Source: Anaspis maculata (taxonomy: Eukaryota; Arthropoda; Insecta; Coleoptera; Scraptiidae). Taken from it: a DNA stretch of 64,000 nt. This document shows, in pieces, positions 11,986 through 23,586 of this stretch. Below the pieces are notes generated by a model that was not told the DNA's origin, made no database searches, and was given only the letters and a program-made list of their open reading frames with translations. The first letter of the stretch is position 1. Each line of letters opens with the position of its first letter. Location of the stretch: assembly GCA_949128115.1 (NCBI GenBank), contig OX421964.1:21910892-21974891 (forward strand). The letters run 5' to 3'. Both the position numbers and the translations under genes were made by a program.

Positions 11986-12386
11986 AATGTGCGATATGTG
12001 AGCGGACACGACTTCGCCTCATGAAGATTGAAATCCATTCTTTGAAGTGCAAAAGTGAGAATAAATAAAAAATTCAAGTGAAGTTCAGTACCTGAAAGAC
12101 AGAGCTCAGATTCACTGAAGAACCGTTGAACCTCCTTTGCCCCTTCTTTGCCCCTTGAATATGTGGAGAAACCATAAATAAGAATTGTAAAACCAATAAC
12201 AGAGAGACGCCGAAAAAAGGTCCTGATAAAGATATTATAGCTTTCGGGCGGTCTACGCGGGCGAAGCTTTTTCGCGGGGTTCTATAGTAGGCAACCAATT
12301 ATTCACTTGTTTATTGTTGATGTTCTGTTGTTATTGTTCTATTAGTGATACTCCAATTCAGATCAAGAGAAAACAACCTCCTGGGT

Positions 12387-13206
12387 ATGGAGGATCAGGG
12401 CAGAGGAAGTAATGTGGATAGCGAGGAATCTTCACTCAAGTGTGCAACTCCTGAAATGTCTGGAGTGAAAGGCATGTTTAAAAAACTCATGGAGAGAATT
12501 TGAATCAATCAATGGAAAGCAAAAAAGTCTCCCTGGAAAATTTTGCGAAATAAAGAAGGAATTAAGAGAATAAAAGAAGAGTAAACTGAATCTCGTCACG
12601 TTGTTACAGAACTGAAAAAGAAGACCCAGGATTTGAAAGGACAAGTAAAGGATCTCGTAAGAAAGATGGAAAACGTGAAAATGAGATCAGAACAAATGGA
12701 AAGAGAGAGGAAAAAGAGTTGTTTGAATATTTCGAGCCTGACAATAGCAACGAAAATCCTCTATCTCGGAGGAGGAAATGATCAAATTCATACTCAAACT
12801 CAACCTAGAAGTTTCGATCAAGTCACCGTACAAACTTAATGATGATAACTGTTCAAGTGAGATAGAGAAATTTGAAGATGAGACAAAAATCTTCAAAAGA
12901 AAACATGTAATGAGAAATTTACATGAACCAAGGATCCAAATAAACAACGACATGACCGAAAAAGGAAGATACGTGCAAAAGAAAATAGGGGAAAGTGCAA
13001 ATGAAGAGAAGAAAGAAGTAAAACCAGTTGAAATAAGTTACAGGACAGTCACCGTGAACAGATATGTATGGAAATGGGACGATAAACAGGACGGACTCGT
13101 CACATTCGATGGAACAGCAATATCAAAAAACTGGAGGGAAAACCGGAAGAATACTACATCGACCATAGCAAGGATAAAGGACAAAAAAAACAGGATAGCC
13201 AGTTGA
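12387..13206 (+). pseudogene. Non-LTR retrotransposon ORF1-like region
   Basis: An ATG at 12387 opens a short frame (first residues MEDQGRGSN). After an internal stop, the same frame gives a lysine- and glutamate-rich coiled-coil-like segment (12633-12720). A frame change then continues to 13206 with a tail containing YRTVTVNRYVWKWDD. Coiled coil followed by a charged region, directly upstream of endonuclease and RT remnants on the same strand, fits ORF1 of a non-LTR element. There are several stops and frameshifts. About 320 bp upstream (12070-12386) may be its 5' untranslated part but carry no diagnostic motif. Confidence 0.5.
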
Positions 13207-13304
13207 AAACTTTCATGTACTTTTTGGAACTGCAGAGGGTATAGAAATGATTCTAGTCTGGATGAAAGAGAGGCCAGGGGGCTGACTAAGCCAGGGGCGA
13301 AAAT

Positions 13305-13800
13305 CTTGTAGCAACAATGAAGAAAATGAGCTTTGTGGTCGTTAATGGCCAAACAAATTCCGACAGTCCTGGTCAACTCACGTGCTTAGGACAAAGAGGC
13401 GGAAACACAGTAGATTTGGTGTCGGTGGATACTACTAGTCTGAATCTGATCCAAGATTTTCCAGTGGAGTATCATGTTCACTGTTCAGACCACCTACCAT
13501 GCTAATTACATCTGGATATCAACCTTATGCGCACTGATGCTGACAACTTGCCTGCAGAAGAAACAAACAAGCACACTTTTCAAGAAAGCAAAACCGTAGG
13601 TTTTGCAAATGTGTTCAATCCAGGTTACTAGTTCCATCGAAAAATAAGAGTAATAAGCCTTGGTTTGATTCAAGCTGCTACGAGAGCAAAAAGCTGATAA
13701 AAAGGGAGTTGAGCGAATTAAGGAAGAATAATTTCGATGAAAAGTACTTTTCGCATTACATAAACGCAAAGAAACAGTTTAGATTTTTACTGCAACAAAA
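13305..13800 (+). pseudogene. APE-type endonuclease C-terminus and linker
   Basis: The frame FVVVNGQTNSDSPGQ, a GGNTVDLVSV stretch and CSDHLPC correspond to the last conserved blocks of apurinic-like endonucleases of non-LTR retrotransposons: VVNGR, then the conserved D of the VDYV-type block, then SDHLP. The following ~250 bp encode, in another frame, PWFDSSCYESKKLIKREL and a lysine-rich helix typical of the EN-RT linker. The N-terminal half of the endonuclease is missing or too eroded to see. Confidence 0.75.
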
Positions 13801-13899
13801 AAAAAACGCAACGAAAAACAAAGAAATATTAGAATGAAGAGCCAATCTCACTGTTGACTTGGGAAACTTCTTGCAAGTCCTTTCATACTCAGGACTGTT

Positions 13900-14290
13900 T
13901 TTGTCTGCGGCACCTGTTATCATTGCAACACCGGGAAACCCAGCTTTCGACGTGAGAATAACATTAAGGGAACTGTAAGAATATCCTTCTCGAGAGTCAG
14001 GCAGGTTTCAGGAAAGGGAGAAACTGCTCCGACAATATATTTGTTCCTAATGCATTGAGATCGAACCATCTACGCCTTCCTGGTAGACGGATATTCGCTC
14101 TCTTTGTTGACTTCCGAAAGGCTTTCCACTCTTATTAGACATTGTATTTCCTGGGAACAACTGCAAAAATATGAAATTAGTACAAAATGCATCAAGATCA
14201 TCCAGTCCCTATGCGATAATGCCAGCTTACTAATCAAAGACCGACTGGAGAACTCTAGGTCCAACAGAATCACCAGAGGCCTCATCTTGC
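13900..14290 (+). pseudogene. Non-LTR reverse transcriptase, 5' part
   Basis: Frames in succession give QAGFRxxRNCSDNIF (written here with gaps), ALFVDFRKAFHS, then GISTKCIKIIQSLCDNASL and RITRG. These are the RT fingers, the metal-binding VDFRKAF block and the region just before the PQG-type motif. The domain stops there and sequence of a different element (gypsy YIDD block) begins at about 14308. This is a 3'-truncated copy on the same strand as the ORF1 and endonuclease pieces. Confidence 0.8.
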
Positions 14291-14307
14291 GAGGCCTCTC
14301 ATGAGAA

Positions 14308-14697
14308 ACTTGCTGAGTCTACATCGACGACGCATTGGTCATCAGTCGAACATTTGAAGGACATCTAAATAGCCTCCAAGAGGCATTTCGACGTCTTCAA
14401 GGTGCCCATCTCAAGCTAAACCCGAAGAAATGTCTGCTTTTCCAAAAAGAGGTCAAATTCTTGGAATACGTAGTGTTGTCGAAAGAAATGGAAACCGGCC
14501 CAGAGAAATTGGATGCTTTTCGAGAATGGTCACGACCAAGAAATCAGCATGAAGTCAAAAGTTTCTTGAACTTATGCACATACTACAGAAGATTTGAAGA
14601 GAAGTTTGCTGACGTTGCTGAGCCACTACACAAACCGAACAAAGACCGTACGCTATACCTGTGGACCAAGGAATGCGAAAACTCAAGGTCACAATAA
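14308..14697 (+). pseudogene. Ty3/gypsy reverse transcriptase, C-terminal piece
   Basis: The plus strand begins with VYIDDALVISRTFEGHL, the catalytic YxDD block and following helix of a Ty3/gypsy RT. It continues with LKLNPKKCLLFQKEVKFL and the thumb/connection motif VKSFLNLCTYYRRF, then PLHKPNKDRT. The protein ends soon after. Together with 11841-11985 it represents one broken gypsy polymerase, with the central RT missing. The non-LTR material between the two pieces suggests either nested insertion followed by deletion or chance juxtaposition of truncated elements. Confidence 0.85.
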
Positions 14698-16620
14698 TTG
14701 CTTGACGATGATACTGAATATTGAATCAGATTGAGCTGGAGGTAAATAACGTTTAGGCGGCACATCATGCGCCAAAGGTAGAAAAAAGATGGAATCACCT
14801 CCGTCTGTACCTTGGTCTGCACTAACGGATTTTCTCGCACTCAACGCGTATGGTATTCAGGTTGTAATTATAGGTACGTGTTGAAGGGTTTCAGCATCAA
14901 CGTGTAGATCGCGGATGAAGCTGCTACGAACTACGAATGATCCAAAGAGTTTGCAGATTGCAGCATCAAATCGAAGCAACTGCAAAAAATTGCACAACAA
15001 TCTCCATATCATTTGAACAGAAATGCATGTTTTCTCGAATAAATAATCTCCTTTTCAAACGTGCCACCTGGGCAACTTTATTCATAAGCTCTGCTGCATC
15101 ATTTGACTTTATCTCTCCAATATTCCAATATCGTTCAAAGTTATCACACTAAACTGAGTTATAGTTGTATTCGCAGCGCTCCAGAGACACGACCACCTGT
15201 CAAAAACTCACTTCGCTATAGTCGCTTGCCCACTCCAGGCAATTTCTCTCCTCCTCACTGATGGAAATGGTATTTACCTACCTGAATGAATGGTGTGTTC
15301 GGTTTGTTGTCGCAGTCCTCGTTTATTGTTTATCAAACTAACTCACGGCACTTGACGTCTATTAAATTAATTATGAATTCAGTTCCAGACAAGCACCGCT
15401 GTATCTCCCTTCCCTTCCCTTCCGTCCTCTAACAGAGAGAACATCTTCATCTCTCCAAACTGCTGATGCTTTGCAGCAGCGGGAACACTGTGTGTCATTG
15501 CCGAGTTTCTCCGCGCGTAACAAGTTAGTTATACATAACTAGGAAATTGTCTTGTGTCTTGTGTGTATATGATTCCAGATTGGTGTCTCTTGAAAACTTC
15601 CAAAGCATAAACCGACTGGAAAATAATGAAGAAACGAATAAGCGCCGGCGAGGAGATACAAACACAAACCCGGCGGAGAAAGAGAGATTTGCGGCAGAAC
15701 AGCACCAGCCACGAGCCACCTGTTTTGTTCTTTTCGTTTTCCTCGTGTCCGCAAGTATTACGGAAACTGGGTGGAAAACGCAACTTTAATGCGATTTCGT
15801 TAAGTCGTGCGCGCGCCAACTGATTACTGAAAGCCTTCTGTCAGCAAAAGAAAATTCCCGCCGCAATCTTTTGGCCGTTAGGTACGTGAATAAATGATTT
15901 TCCATTGTGTTGGCGGCAGCGAGATTTCCGACGACGAGGCGAGATGACCTTTTCGTTCAAAGTTGAAATAAAATCGTCAAATGGCAAATAAGAGCGGTAT
16001 GTGTGTGTGAGAGTGGGTAGGTATAACGAAATGGCGGCTCGTTAGTGGTATATATTTAGGTACCTAATAATGAAACGATGATCCATTTCTTTTTTCAGCT
16101 TTCGTGGGCTTTCTGTTGAAGTGAAGTTGCTGGTAAGTTAAATATAAGGGTAACAGGACACTCAGACGCAATGCCAGGGTTTATTGCCAACTTGTTCTTG
16201 CTCCGAGGTTTTGTTTTTGTGACAATTTTGTGGGTGTGTTTTACACGTTGCTAACTGCTAAAGCAAGTTATTCACCGACAATATGTGAAAAGCCAGACCA
16301 TCATACCTAACTCAGAAATGCGTGCGTCCCCTCAGTACACTTCCGTTGCGATTTTTTCACATTGACCCGAATCCAAGGCCAAGAGCACAGAAAAAAAAAT
16401 ACAGAATTTTCACTACCACTTCTCAAGATGAACTGCGTGAATAAATCGTGATAAACACACATTTTCTGAGCTCCCACAATTTTGCTCTTGAATGATACAA
16501 GTCATTGATTTCATGTTAGGACACAAAACTTTATGTTTGAATTGGGTAATACTAGTTCTCAACAGTTGAGGCACATCGTATCTATTTGGCGCGTCGAGAA
16601 TAATCGGGGGGAAAAGTAGA
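14698..16620. other. Unassigned stretch, GC-rich in its middle
   Basis: I recognise no domain, repeat terminus or RNA gene. From about 15380 to 15950 the sequence is GC-richer and has overlapping open frames on both strands. None shows a family motif, and frame overlap in this composition is expected by chance. The block resembles 10.1-10.7 kb and 34.4-34.9 kb in lacking transposon traces. Confidence 0.35.
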
Positions 16621-17056
16621 GTCTCGACCCACTTCGAGGATGTTGAGTGGAGACCCATTGAATATGCGTCTCGATCCATCTGGAGAATATAAAGTTGAGA
16701 TCTTTCGAAAATGAGTCTCCATCCTCCTTGGGGTAGTTGAGTTGAGATTCATCCAGGAAGAGTTCCGACCCACCTAGAGACTGATGGGCTGCTACTCTTG
16801 GACGAGTTTTGACTCACCCCTAGAATGTTGAGTTGGGGCCCTTGGATGATGCGTTTTGATTCGCTTTCACAAGACGAGTTGAAACCTGTTGATAATGAGC
16901 TCCGACCCATCTTCAGGTCGTTGGGTTCAGACTCCTCCGGTGATGAGTTTCGATCCGCCTTTAGGGAAAGAGTTGAGACCCGCTGGTGATGAGTTTTGAT
17001 CCATCTCGAGGATGCAAAGGTGAAACTCTTGGATGATGCGTTTAAATCCACCTGGA
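16621..17056. repeat. 47-bp tandem repeat, about nine copies
   Basis: Imperfect units start with GTCTCGACCC or GTTTTGATCC and contain a GAGTTGAGACCC-like centre and a GGATGATG end. Nine unit starts fall between 16621 and ~17040, a mean period of about 47 bp. Units differ by roughly a third of positions, indicating an old array. Minus-strand serine-rich frames across it are translations of the repeat. Confidence 0.8.
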
Positions 17057-17929
17057 GAACAATGGACCTGGAATATTCAAGATCCGATAGAAACGAATTC
17101 TCGTTTCGGTGTTTCTTGTAACGGAGTGTGATGACCTCAGCGAACGGGAGGTTGGACTTGGTGAGTTGGGTCTGGTGCTTACGATTGAGCTTTGTCGTTG
17201 AGAATGTAGGATGAGGCTCTCACGCGTTTGTTCTAAATCTGCCTGCATGTGCTGCTATCTGCTCTGCCATCAGTAGAGTCACAGTGAGCCTAATCTTTTG
17301 TTGGGTATCTTCCACAGAAGAAGTATCCGAGCCTTTGGGCCCTTTGGGTGATTTGCGTTGTGTCTGCGGAAAGTCAGACCTGGTGAGTTAGACCTGAAAC
17401 TTACGACTGAGCCTCCTCTACGTTTCTGGAACTCCCAGTTATTCGGAATATGTAAATTTTGAGAACTGCTTTGGAAATCGAATATCAATTGGAATGAAAT
17501 AGAATCGCGTTTTTATCAGGATTCGGGCCCTGCTGTAGAACAGTAATTGTTGATCAGAATCAGAAGATATCCAAATGTTTGGGAAAATACCCAAGAAAGC
17601 TGAATCTCGTAAGCAAGCTGAATTCCATGAGGTTGGGACACCGTGATCACATATCAACAGTTTTGCGAGGTCACTGGTGAAGGAAAACTGTCCAAATTTA
17701 AGAAGTCGGAGACTGACGACTCCGAAGACTTCTTGGCATCATTCAACGTATGGTATGGAGAATTTTGATTGGAAATTCTGCTATTATACACTACAAGCAC
17801 TGAAGCAAACTTGTAAATTTCATTTGAAGACATCGAGAATGCCAATAGTGACTTTGGTGATTATAACAAAGCTTCGAATAATGACGTTGAGATTTTTCAA
17901 CAAACAGATTAGTTGCCAGATGAGATCAT
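17057..17929. other. Unassigned stretch with a short internal duplication
   Basis: Two segments resemble each other: around 17155-17200 and 17380-17420, both with GACYTGGTGAGTT and CTTACGA. Between 17660 and 17930 the plus strand has an acidic, coding-like frame (motifs SEDFLASFNVWYGEF and EDIENANSDF), broken by stops. This could be a transposase remnant but I cannot name it. Confidence 0.35.
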
Positions 17930-18900
17930 TTAGTCCAGTAAAATAAGGATTTAACTTGGAACAAATTAGGGGCAGGATGAAAAAAATATGGCGATGTAGA
18001 GAATGAAAAACTGAGTAAGAAAAACTAAAGTTTCATTTCCAGTCATCCCGGGAACCATGGAAAAAAAATGAAGAAGATGGAAAAACATGCGCCGCGATCT
18101 TTCTTTTGAAACGGTGAGAGAACGGTGAGAGATGTGTGAAAACTGTCAGGGACAAAGTTGTAGGGAATTCAATAATCTACAAAAAAGTCCCTGAGGGCAT
18201 ATGTCTAACTTCTTCCGTTTAGCCGTTTATCGCAGTCAAAGTTGCGCGCCGTTCTGGTGAAGTGGAAAAACTGTCCGCGTGACTTTCCTTCTTGGATGCT
18301 GTGAGAACGACAAGAGATATCAAAAAATTGTGAGCAACAAAGTTGTAGAGAATTGAATGCACCACTAGAAAATTTTCAAGGCCAATTATTATCTCTTCTA
18401 GTTTAGCAGTGAACCACGTTTGAAGTTGCGCGACAGTCCTGTTGATGAAGTGGTTCTTCTGGAAAACTTACAAAAACCCTAGACTCGATGAAAAACTATG
18501 ACAATGTAGAGGATGAGAAACTGGATCTAAAAAACCAAAGTTTCATTCCACACCGTTTCGGGAAACCTGAGAAAAAAAAAGAAAAACTAGAAAAATAGTG
18601 ATTTGCACTCGCAGCTTCCTCATTGAATACTGAAATAAAAGTAATGAATATGGAAAATCTGAACAAACTAGCTTGTAGAGGATTAAATGATCTATAGAAA
18701 ATCCCGTGATGTCATGTATGCATCTTTGTCGACTAAGCTGCGGAGCGCTATCAAAGTTGGGGTACATTACTCGTGACGCGTCGCATATGTGGTGAAACTG
18801 GCATGACGTTGCGGTCATTGTTTGATTGATTATAAAACATGATTTAATGATTTGAAAAAATTGCGTGCTTTGTTCAACGTCTGGGTAGCTACTTATTGTT
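17930..18900. repeat. Left arm of a long-range inverted repeat
   Basis: This ~970-bp segment is inversely repeated at 25735-26718. The outermost shared words are TAGTCCAGTAAAAT and its complement, and similarity stays high through the arm. Two related sub-blocks inside each arm (around ACAAAGTTGTAG and GTTGCGCG) indicate an older internal duplication. The arms enclose a cysteine-rich reading frame and a later LTR-element insertion. No target duplication is obvious at the outer ends. Confidence 0.8.
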
Positions 18901-19235
18901 AGAATTATCATTGTAGTCATCATCATCGTCTTCCGAAACGACAATGCAGAAAGCGTGAGAACAGGTGGCTCCATGGCAGTGGTGGCAAAACTTGGTACAC
19001 TTGAGGTCAGCTTTTCTGCATCCACAAAGCTTCTCGCAGTTTTTCAAGCATCTGCAGGAAATCAGCCGTAGCAGATTTTCGAGAGCTACGTTATCCTGGG
19101 TTCTAATAGGCATCAACAGAGAAATGTTTAATTTCCAACCCCATTGTTCAGGTGGACAGTTGTTTATTATCTCTGAGCTGTTGTTGAATGATCTTTGTTC
19201 ATCAGAAATCAGTTGAAAAACATCTCAATATCTAA
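18889..19235 (-). CDS. CXC-like cysteine-rich domain, partial
   Basis: The minus strand is open from just after a TGA near 19236 to the stop at 18889. It has a CPPEQWGWK segment, then MPIRTQDNVALENLL, then a cluster CRCLKNCEKLCGCRK followed by CTKFCHHCHGATC, and ends in an acidic EDDDDDYND tail. The spacing of the cysteines resembles Tesmin/TSO1-type CXC domains, which also occur at the C-terminus of some transposon-encoded proteins in arthropods. There is no start codon in a plausible position. The upstream part was probably separated or destroyed when the LTR element inserted at 19266. It is likely the C-terminal end of a protein encoded by the element bounded by the inverted arms. Confidence 0.6.
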
Positions 19236-19265
19236 CGTGAATCACGTTTTTCAATTATTATACAT

Positions 19266-21161
19266 TGTGGCAGAACGGCTTAGAATTATAAAATAAAGGG
19301 GAATGAAATATTTGGGGATAAAATTAGCATTACGGGCGGTAAAGGAAAGGAAAGAAATTTGGTTGAGGAATGCGAAATATATCGATTTTTGCCGGCCAGC
19401 ATCGGAGTGACACCGGATGCAAGAAAGCATGCAGGCATCGACGTTGGTAGGCCAGAGGGTTGTGACGGGAGACGGGGGTGTGGTAACAGGAAGGGTCCAT
19501 GAATAGAGACGGGGGTGAGGAAAGGATTCGGGTGGTAAGAGTCGAGCACGACGGGTGTATTTTGCGGGAAGAAAACTAATATTTTTGTAGAAGAATAAAT
19601 TAAGAAAAGTGCTAAAACACTGTGATAGATTTGTAGTAAATCAGTGACGTGGAAGGAAAACCTTAAGGCAAGTCTGATTTCTATTGTAATCGAATGCGAA
19701 TGGTTTAAATAAGGTTGAAGTAATTGTTTTGGTTTAAAAAAATGATAGTAGGTTTTGTTTGATCTTTTGAACAGCCATGATAAGCGTCAAGCCGATTTGA
19801 ATTCTTTGTAATTGCTCTGAGCTTTTAAAATGCGGCCCCTTGTTCTCAGATGACTACCTTCCAGATGCAAGAAAAAGGGTGAAACCTCAGCAACCCTTTT
19901 AAAAGATTTGGCTTCCGACAGAGCATGATTTTGTAGACTCTATTAGCTGAGACAAGCACTAGCAGTATTTATGCAAATCAAATCTGGGCAAAATCTTGAT
20001 TACGCGTTATCTTCCCCCATAGAATAAGATATTTAACCCTTTCGCGCGACAAAGAATTTAAAGGCATGAGGCCGAGTTTCCAAAGAGAAACCCCTTGAGT
20101 AATGCTAAGAAAATTCAGTGTCGTTTCGAAACACTTCAAGATAAGAAATGAACGAGACATAAAATCAAATTTGCAGGCTAATTAATTAGAGGCTCATTGC
20201 GATGACTTGTACTCCATATTGTAAATTTGTGTAATGGTATTGAACCTGCATGAAACCGAGCTGCTGGATAAGTCTTCAAATTATGAACTATAGCACCAGC
20301 TGGATATAAAATCTATGGAATGTCAACACTCAAATTTTATGTAAATTATTTGATCAATAATTAAAATAATGGCTATAAATTCGAAAGATCAAGACAAAAC
20401 TCGGTGAACAACAATCTCTCTCTAAGTACAATTAAACCGTAAAGATTTCTCTTCGTACCAGGGTGAATGGGCGAAAGGGAAGAAAGGGTTGAATTGAAAA
20501 CTGGACAAAGGATTATTGAATTATGCAGGGAATTAAACTCAAGTGTACTAGGAAATGGCTTCACTTATAATTCTGAAAATTGGGAAGAATGAGAATGGAA
20601 TTAATTCGCAAGGGTTGAACAAATTCATCGTAGGATTGCACACGGTATTAGGATGTACTTTTCTTTCAGAAACCGAATGTAAACTGAATTAAACAATTCC
20701 GAACGCTAGCTGAATGTCAGCACGTCAGGAAATTATAAAATGAATAATTAAGGTGAATTTAATTAAGTTGGCGATGATTGATTAATTTGTAATAAAGAAG
20801 AGGTGTGGTTAAATGACTTTGTTTATTTTTCAATATTTATTCAATTCATTCCCTTTAAAACGAACGTGAGGTTACTACTAGAGTAGGCTTGAGGTATTAG
20901 CACGACGTGAAGCTGAGGTAGGTGTAATCGGGTTAAATAACTTAGGTAAAGGTAAAATAAAATCTACGGCACAACGAAATACGACTTAGGGTAATTAGAC
21001 GCATCACAGCTTAATTAAATTAATGTAGGGAAAGGGGGTCTCACAAAAAAGGGGCCAGTGACGAGGATTATTACAAAATAGTTGTCGTGATGACCAGAAT
21101 CTTACAAATGGTGCTCGGTGACCAGGAATTTACAGTTGGTCGTCATGACCAGGATGTTACA
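19266..21161 (+). repeat. 5' LTR of the Gag-only element
   Basis: The 1,896-bp repeat starts TG and ends CA, and every position offset to the partner LTR is 4,321. The final ~120 bp consist of 27-31-bp iterations of the primer-binding-site-like motif described separately. Minus-strand open frames (for example 19286-19549) are duplicated in the other LTR and have no recognisable domain. Confidence 0.9.
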
Positions 21162-21183
21162 GTTGGTGCCGTGACCAGGATTA
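21041..21183 (+). repeat. Iterated LTR-end/primer-binding-site motif
   Basis: Five units begin at about 21041, 21071, 21102, 21130 and 21157, each TTACA or CACAA, then (A/G)TTGGT, then GTGACCAGGA. The LTR ends at the TTACA of the fifth unit. That unit continues TTGGTGCCGTGACCAGG, the expected location of the tRNA primer-binding site. The first four units lie inside the LTR, and the second LTR carries the same four. A matching 30-bp array occurs at 43011-43171. Confidence 0.75.
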
Positions 21184-22249
21184 GAGGTACTTAGAAGCAA
21201 TGATTGGATAAATGATTGGGAAATAAACAAAGGTAAATAGGCTAGAAAAATCAAAACACGCGCATATATAGAAAAGGACCGAGAGTAGGTGGAATTTCGC
21301 CAAGGGTGTTTTAATGGTTCTGGGCGTGGGCGAACAGATGTGGAAAGGGTCGTTCCGGGAGCAGGTAGCAAGATGTGGGTCGAAAAATACACAACGGAGT
21401 GACAAAAGCTCACTTTAAACTACGACTATAATTTGCATAGGGTGAATTTTCAAACTAAATAAGCCATTTGAATATGATGGACCACGGTGCTGAAATTTTA
21501 CAAATCAGGGAATAAATAGGGGTAGGAAAATTGAAGCGTAGCAGATGTATTCGTGAAATAAAAATACAGAGTAGCTGATCAAATTATGAGAGCTGAAGAA
21601 AATTAAAGGGACAAACCGAGTGAAAGGAAATAATCGAAGAAGTAACGTTTGAGGAAACACCCAAGAAATTGTAAGAAAAATATTAGAAAATCTATCGTTT
21701 AAACCGAAGCCTAAACACACAATCGTAATGTGTGAGAGGTACTGCAAGTAATCGACAAGAAAAATCAGGAAGTTTATGGTAAATAGTGTAAATGAGAAAT
21801 AATTTCGGGACACAAATTAAAGATATTCTAAAAGTGTGAAGGACGGTAGGTAGCAGGCCTGTTGCTTGTTAGGAGGGTGACTCATCGGGAGGCGTAGGTA
21901 GAAAAAAACTCTGGCGAAAGGCACATTCCAGTCGACACAGATGTGACTTTGGAAACCTGAGAATTTAAACCAAAACGCAGCGAAACAAACTTGGCGAGCG
22001 AAAAGCGACCTAAAAATTTAAAATGCGAAGTCGGATTGAAAGGGTTACATGATTTCTTTTAATCTGGGGGGCAGAACTAAATTGATTCAACAATAACCTA
22101 AAGGGATGATTCGGTAGAGCATATTGTACTTAAAGAGAAATGTTGACTTGAGAGATTTTAAATTAATGAGTTATAATTAAACAAAGTGAAATTGTAGCTG
22201 CAACAAAACAGTAATTAGTTAAACAACAGAAAAAAAAACTAATCACTAT

Positions 22250-23110
22250 TTGTTTTCTTTCGAAACGAAATTAATTCGGCGAGCCGAAATCGAACAAAGG
22301 ATGTCCCAGAAACTACCTACGGAGGATGCACCACGAGAGCCGGACCTGCAGCTTAACAATGCAGACCCGACGACCGGAGAGAAAGGGGTTGACGACAGGG
22401 ACGGAGTCAGTACAACGGCGGCGGATTCGAGTGAAATTGCGGCGATTCTTTTGGAACTGTAACGACGGGCAGCGCACACAAATCAACCACCAAAATTTCC
22501 CAAATTCCACACGGACGACCGTCAAATTCCACTGGTTTTTCTCTCAAAACTGGAGCGATATTTTGAAAACCAAGGTATCAAAGAAGACTATAGAAAACTG
22601 AAAATCTCTCTCGAAGCGATGCAGGGAGCACCGAGACGATGGGCGAACATATTTTTCCACGAGTGGAAATCGTACAGCGACTTCTGTAGCCAGTTTATCT
22701 CTCGCTATTGGCCGGAAAGCAAGCAACGAGGAATTCGAAAGCAGATTCGAGATGGCGTATATGATTCCAAAAATGACAATAATCTTTTCGACTATTTTGC
22801 AAAAATGGTTGAACTAGCAAGTTTTCTGACGACGTCAATTCCGGAAAAGTCGCTCGTGCAGGAATTGAGATATCACTTCCCAGTAAACATCCAACAGCTA
22901 TGGATTGTAAGCGGATGCGAATCCATATCGAAAACTGGAGCCTTACTACAAAAGTTAGAAGATGCTGTGCAAAATTCAAGAGATGTCATAACATCGGAAG
23001 TTGAACCACGGAGGGAGCCAACGAACTTCGATAGTCCGGAGGACTCTATTTCTTCAGAACCACCTAGGAAGCGACGTCGACGACGTGGACGGACTCTCGC
23101 GAGGATCTAA
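22250..23110 (+). pseudogene. Gag with one in-frame stop
   Basis: A single reading frame runs 22250-23110 except for one TAA at 22460-22462. After the stop, the frame gives a retrotransposon Gag-type helical region: FLSKLERYFENQGIKEDY, then EAMQGAPRRWANIFFHEW with the conserved A-x-x-W, a FCSQFISRYWP block, and a basic C-terminus with RKRRRRRGR. No zinc knuckle is seen. The acidic N-terminal part (22250-22459) could be a separate leader, or the stop could be a simple inactivating change. Gypsy-type Gag is the likeliest assignment, judged by order of features only. Confidence 0.75.
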
Positions 23111-23586
23111 CTGGAAGTGGTACAAGGATCGAGGACACCAGATCCAATTCACGTAAAGTTATGTTAATTAAACTTGATTAGACAATGGAACTTAGCTTCG
23201 TTGAATTTCAGATAAATCCTGGAGACTAGTGAGATTCGGAACAACTCAGATCAAGATGGACCAATGAGAATAATTTCGCCTAGTGGATTGAAGACCCTGC
23301 GGAAATGAAGACTCAAGGAAAATTCGCGTAGCTTTAAATTTATTGCCTAGAGGTTCTATGTCTTATACGACTTTCCTCTCTGCAGGGGTTTCCCATTTGA
23401 GTAACTGAGGTTTTACTCTGCAGACCAAAGCAAAAGGCTCGAGAAAAGGCTGTTCTTGTTTATAACTATAAGCTGAAAATTTGTATGTTAATCTGTTCAA
23501 TTTAAATTTAACGAAGTAGCCTAGACTAAGGGACGCGAGTGAACTTTTAGTTAGATAGCTCTAGACTAAAAGTTCAGGGGGGCCTC
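23111..23586 (+). other. 3' internal region and polypurine tract
   Basis: Non-coding sequence follows Gag. Just before the 3' LTR the sequence AAAAGTTCAGGGGGG occupies the position expected for the polypurine tract that primes plus-strand synthesis. An inverted pair (AACTTTTAGTT...AGACTAAAAGTT) lies immediately upstream, at about 23541-23576. Nothing here resembles a polymerase gene. Confidence 0.55.

Noticed and set aside
15525..15823. Overlapping open frames on both strands
   Set aside because: Five frames overlap in a GC-richer block with none showing a domain, start context or splice sites.
16413..17051. Minus-strand serine-rich open frames as a protein gene
   Set aside because: They coincide with the 47-bp tandem repeat and change frame between units; they are translations of the repeat.
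19286..20564. Minus-strand frames of 60-88 codons in the LTR as genes
   Set aside because: They lie wholly inside the LTR, are duplicated in the other LTR, and show no domain.
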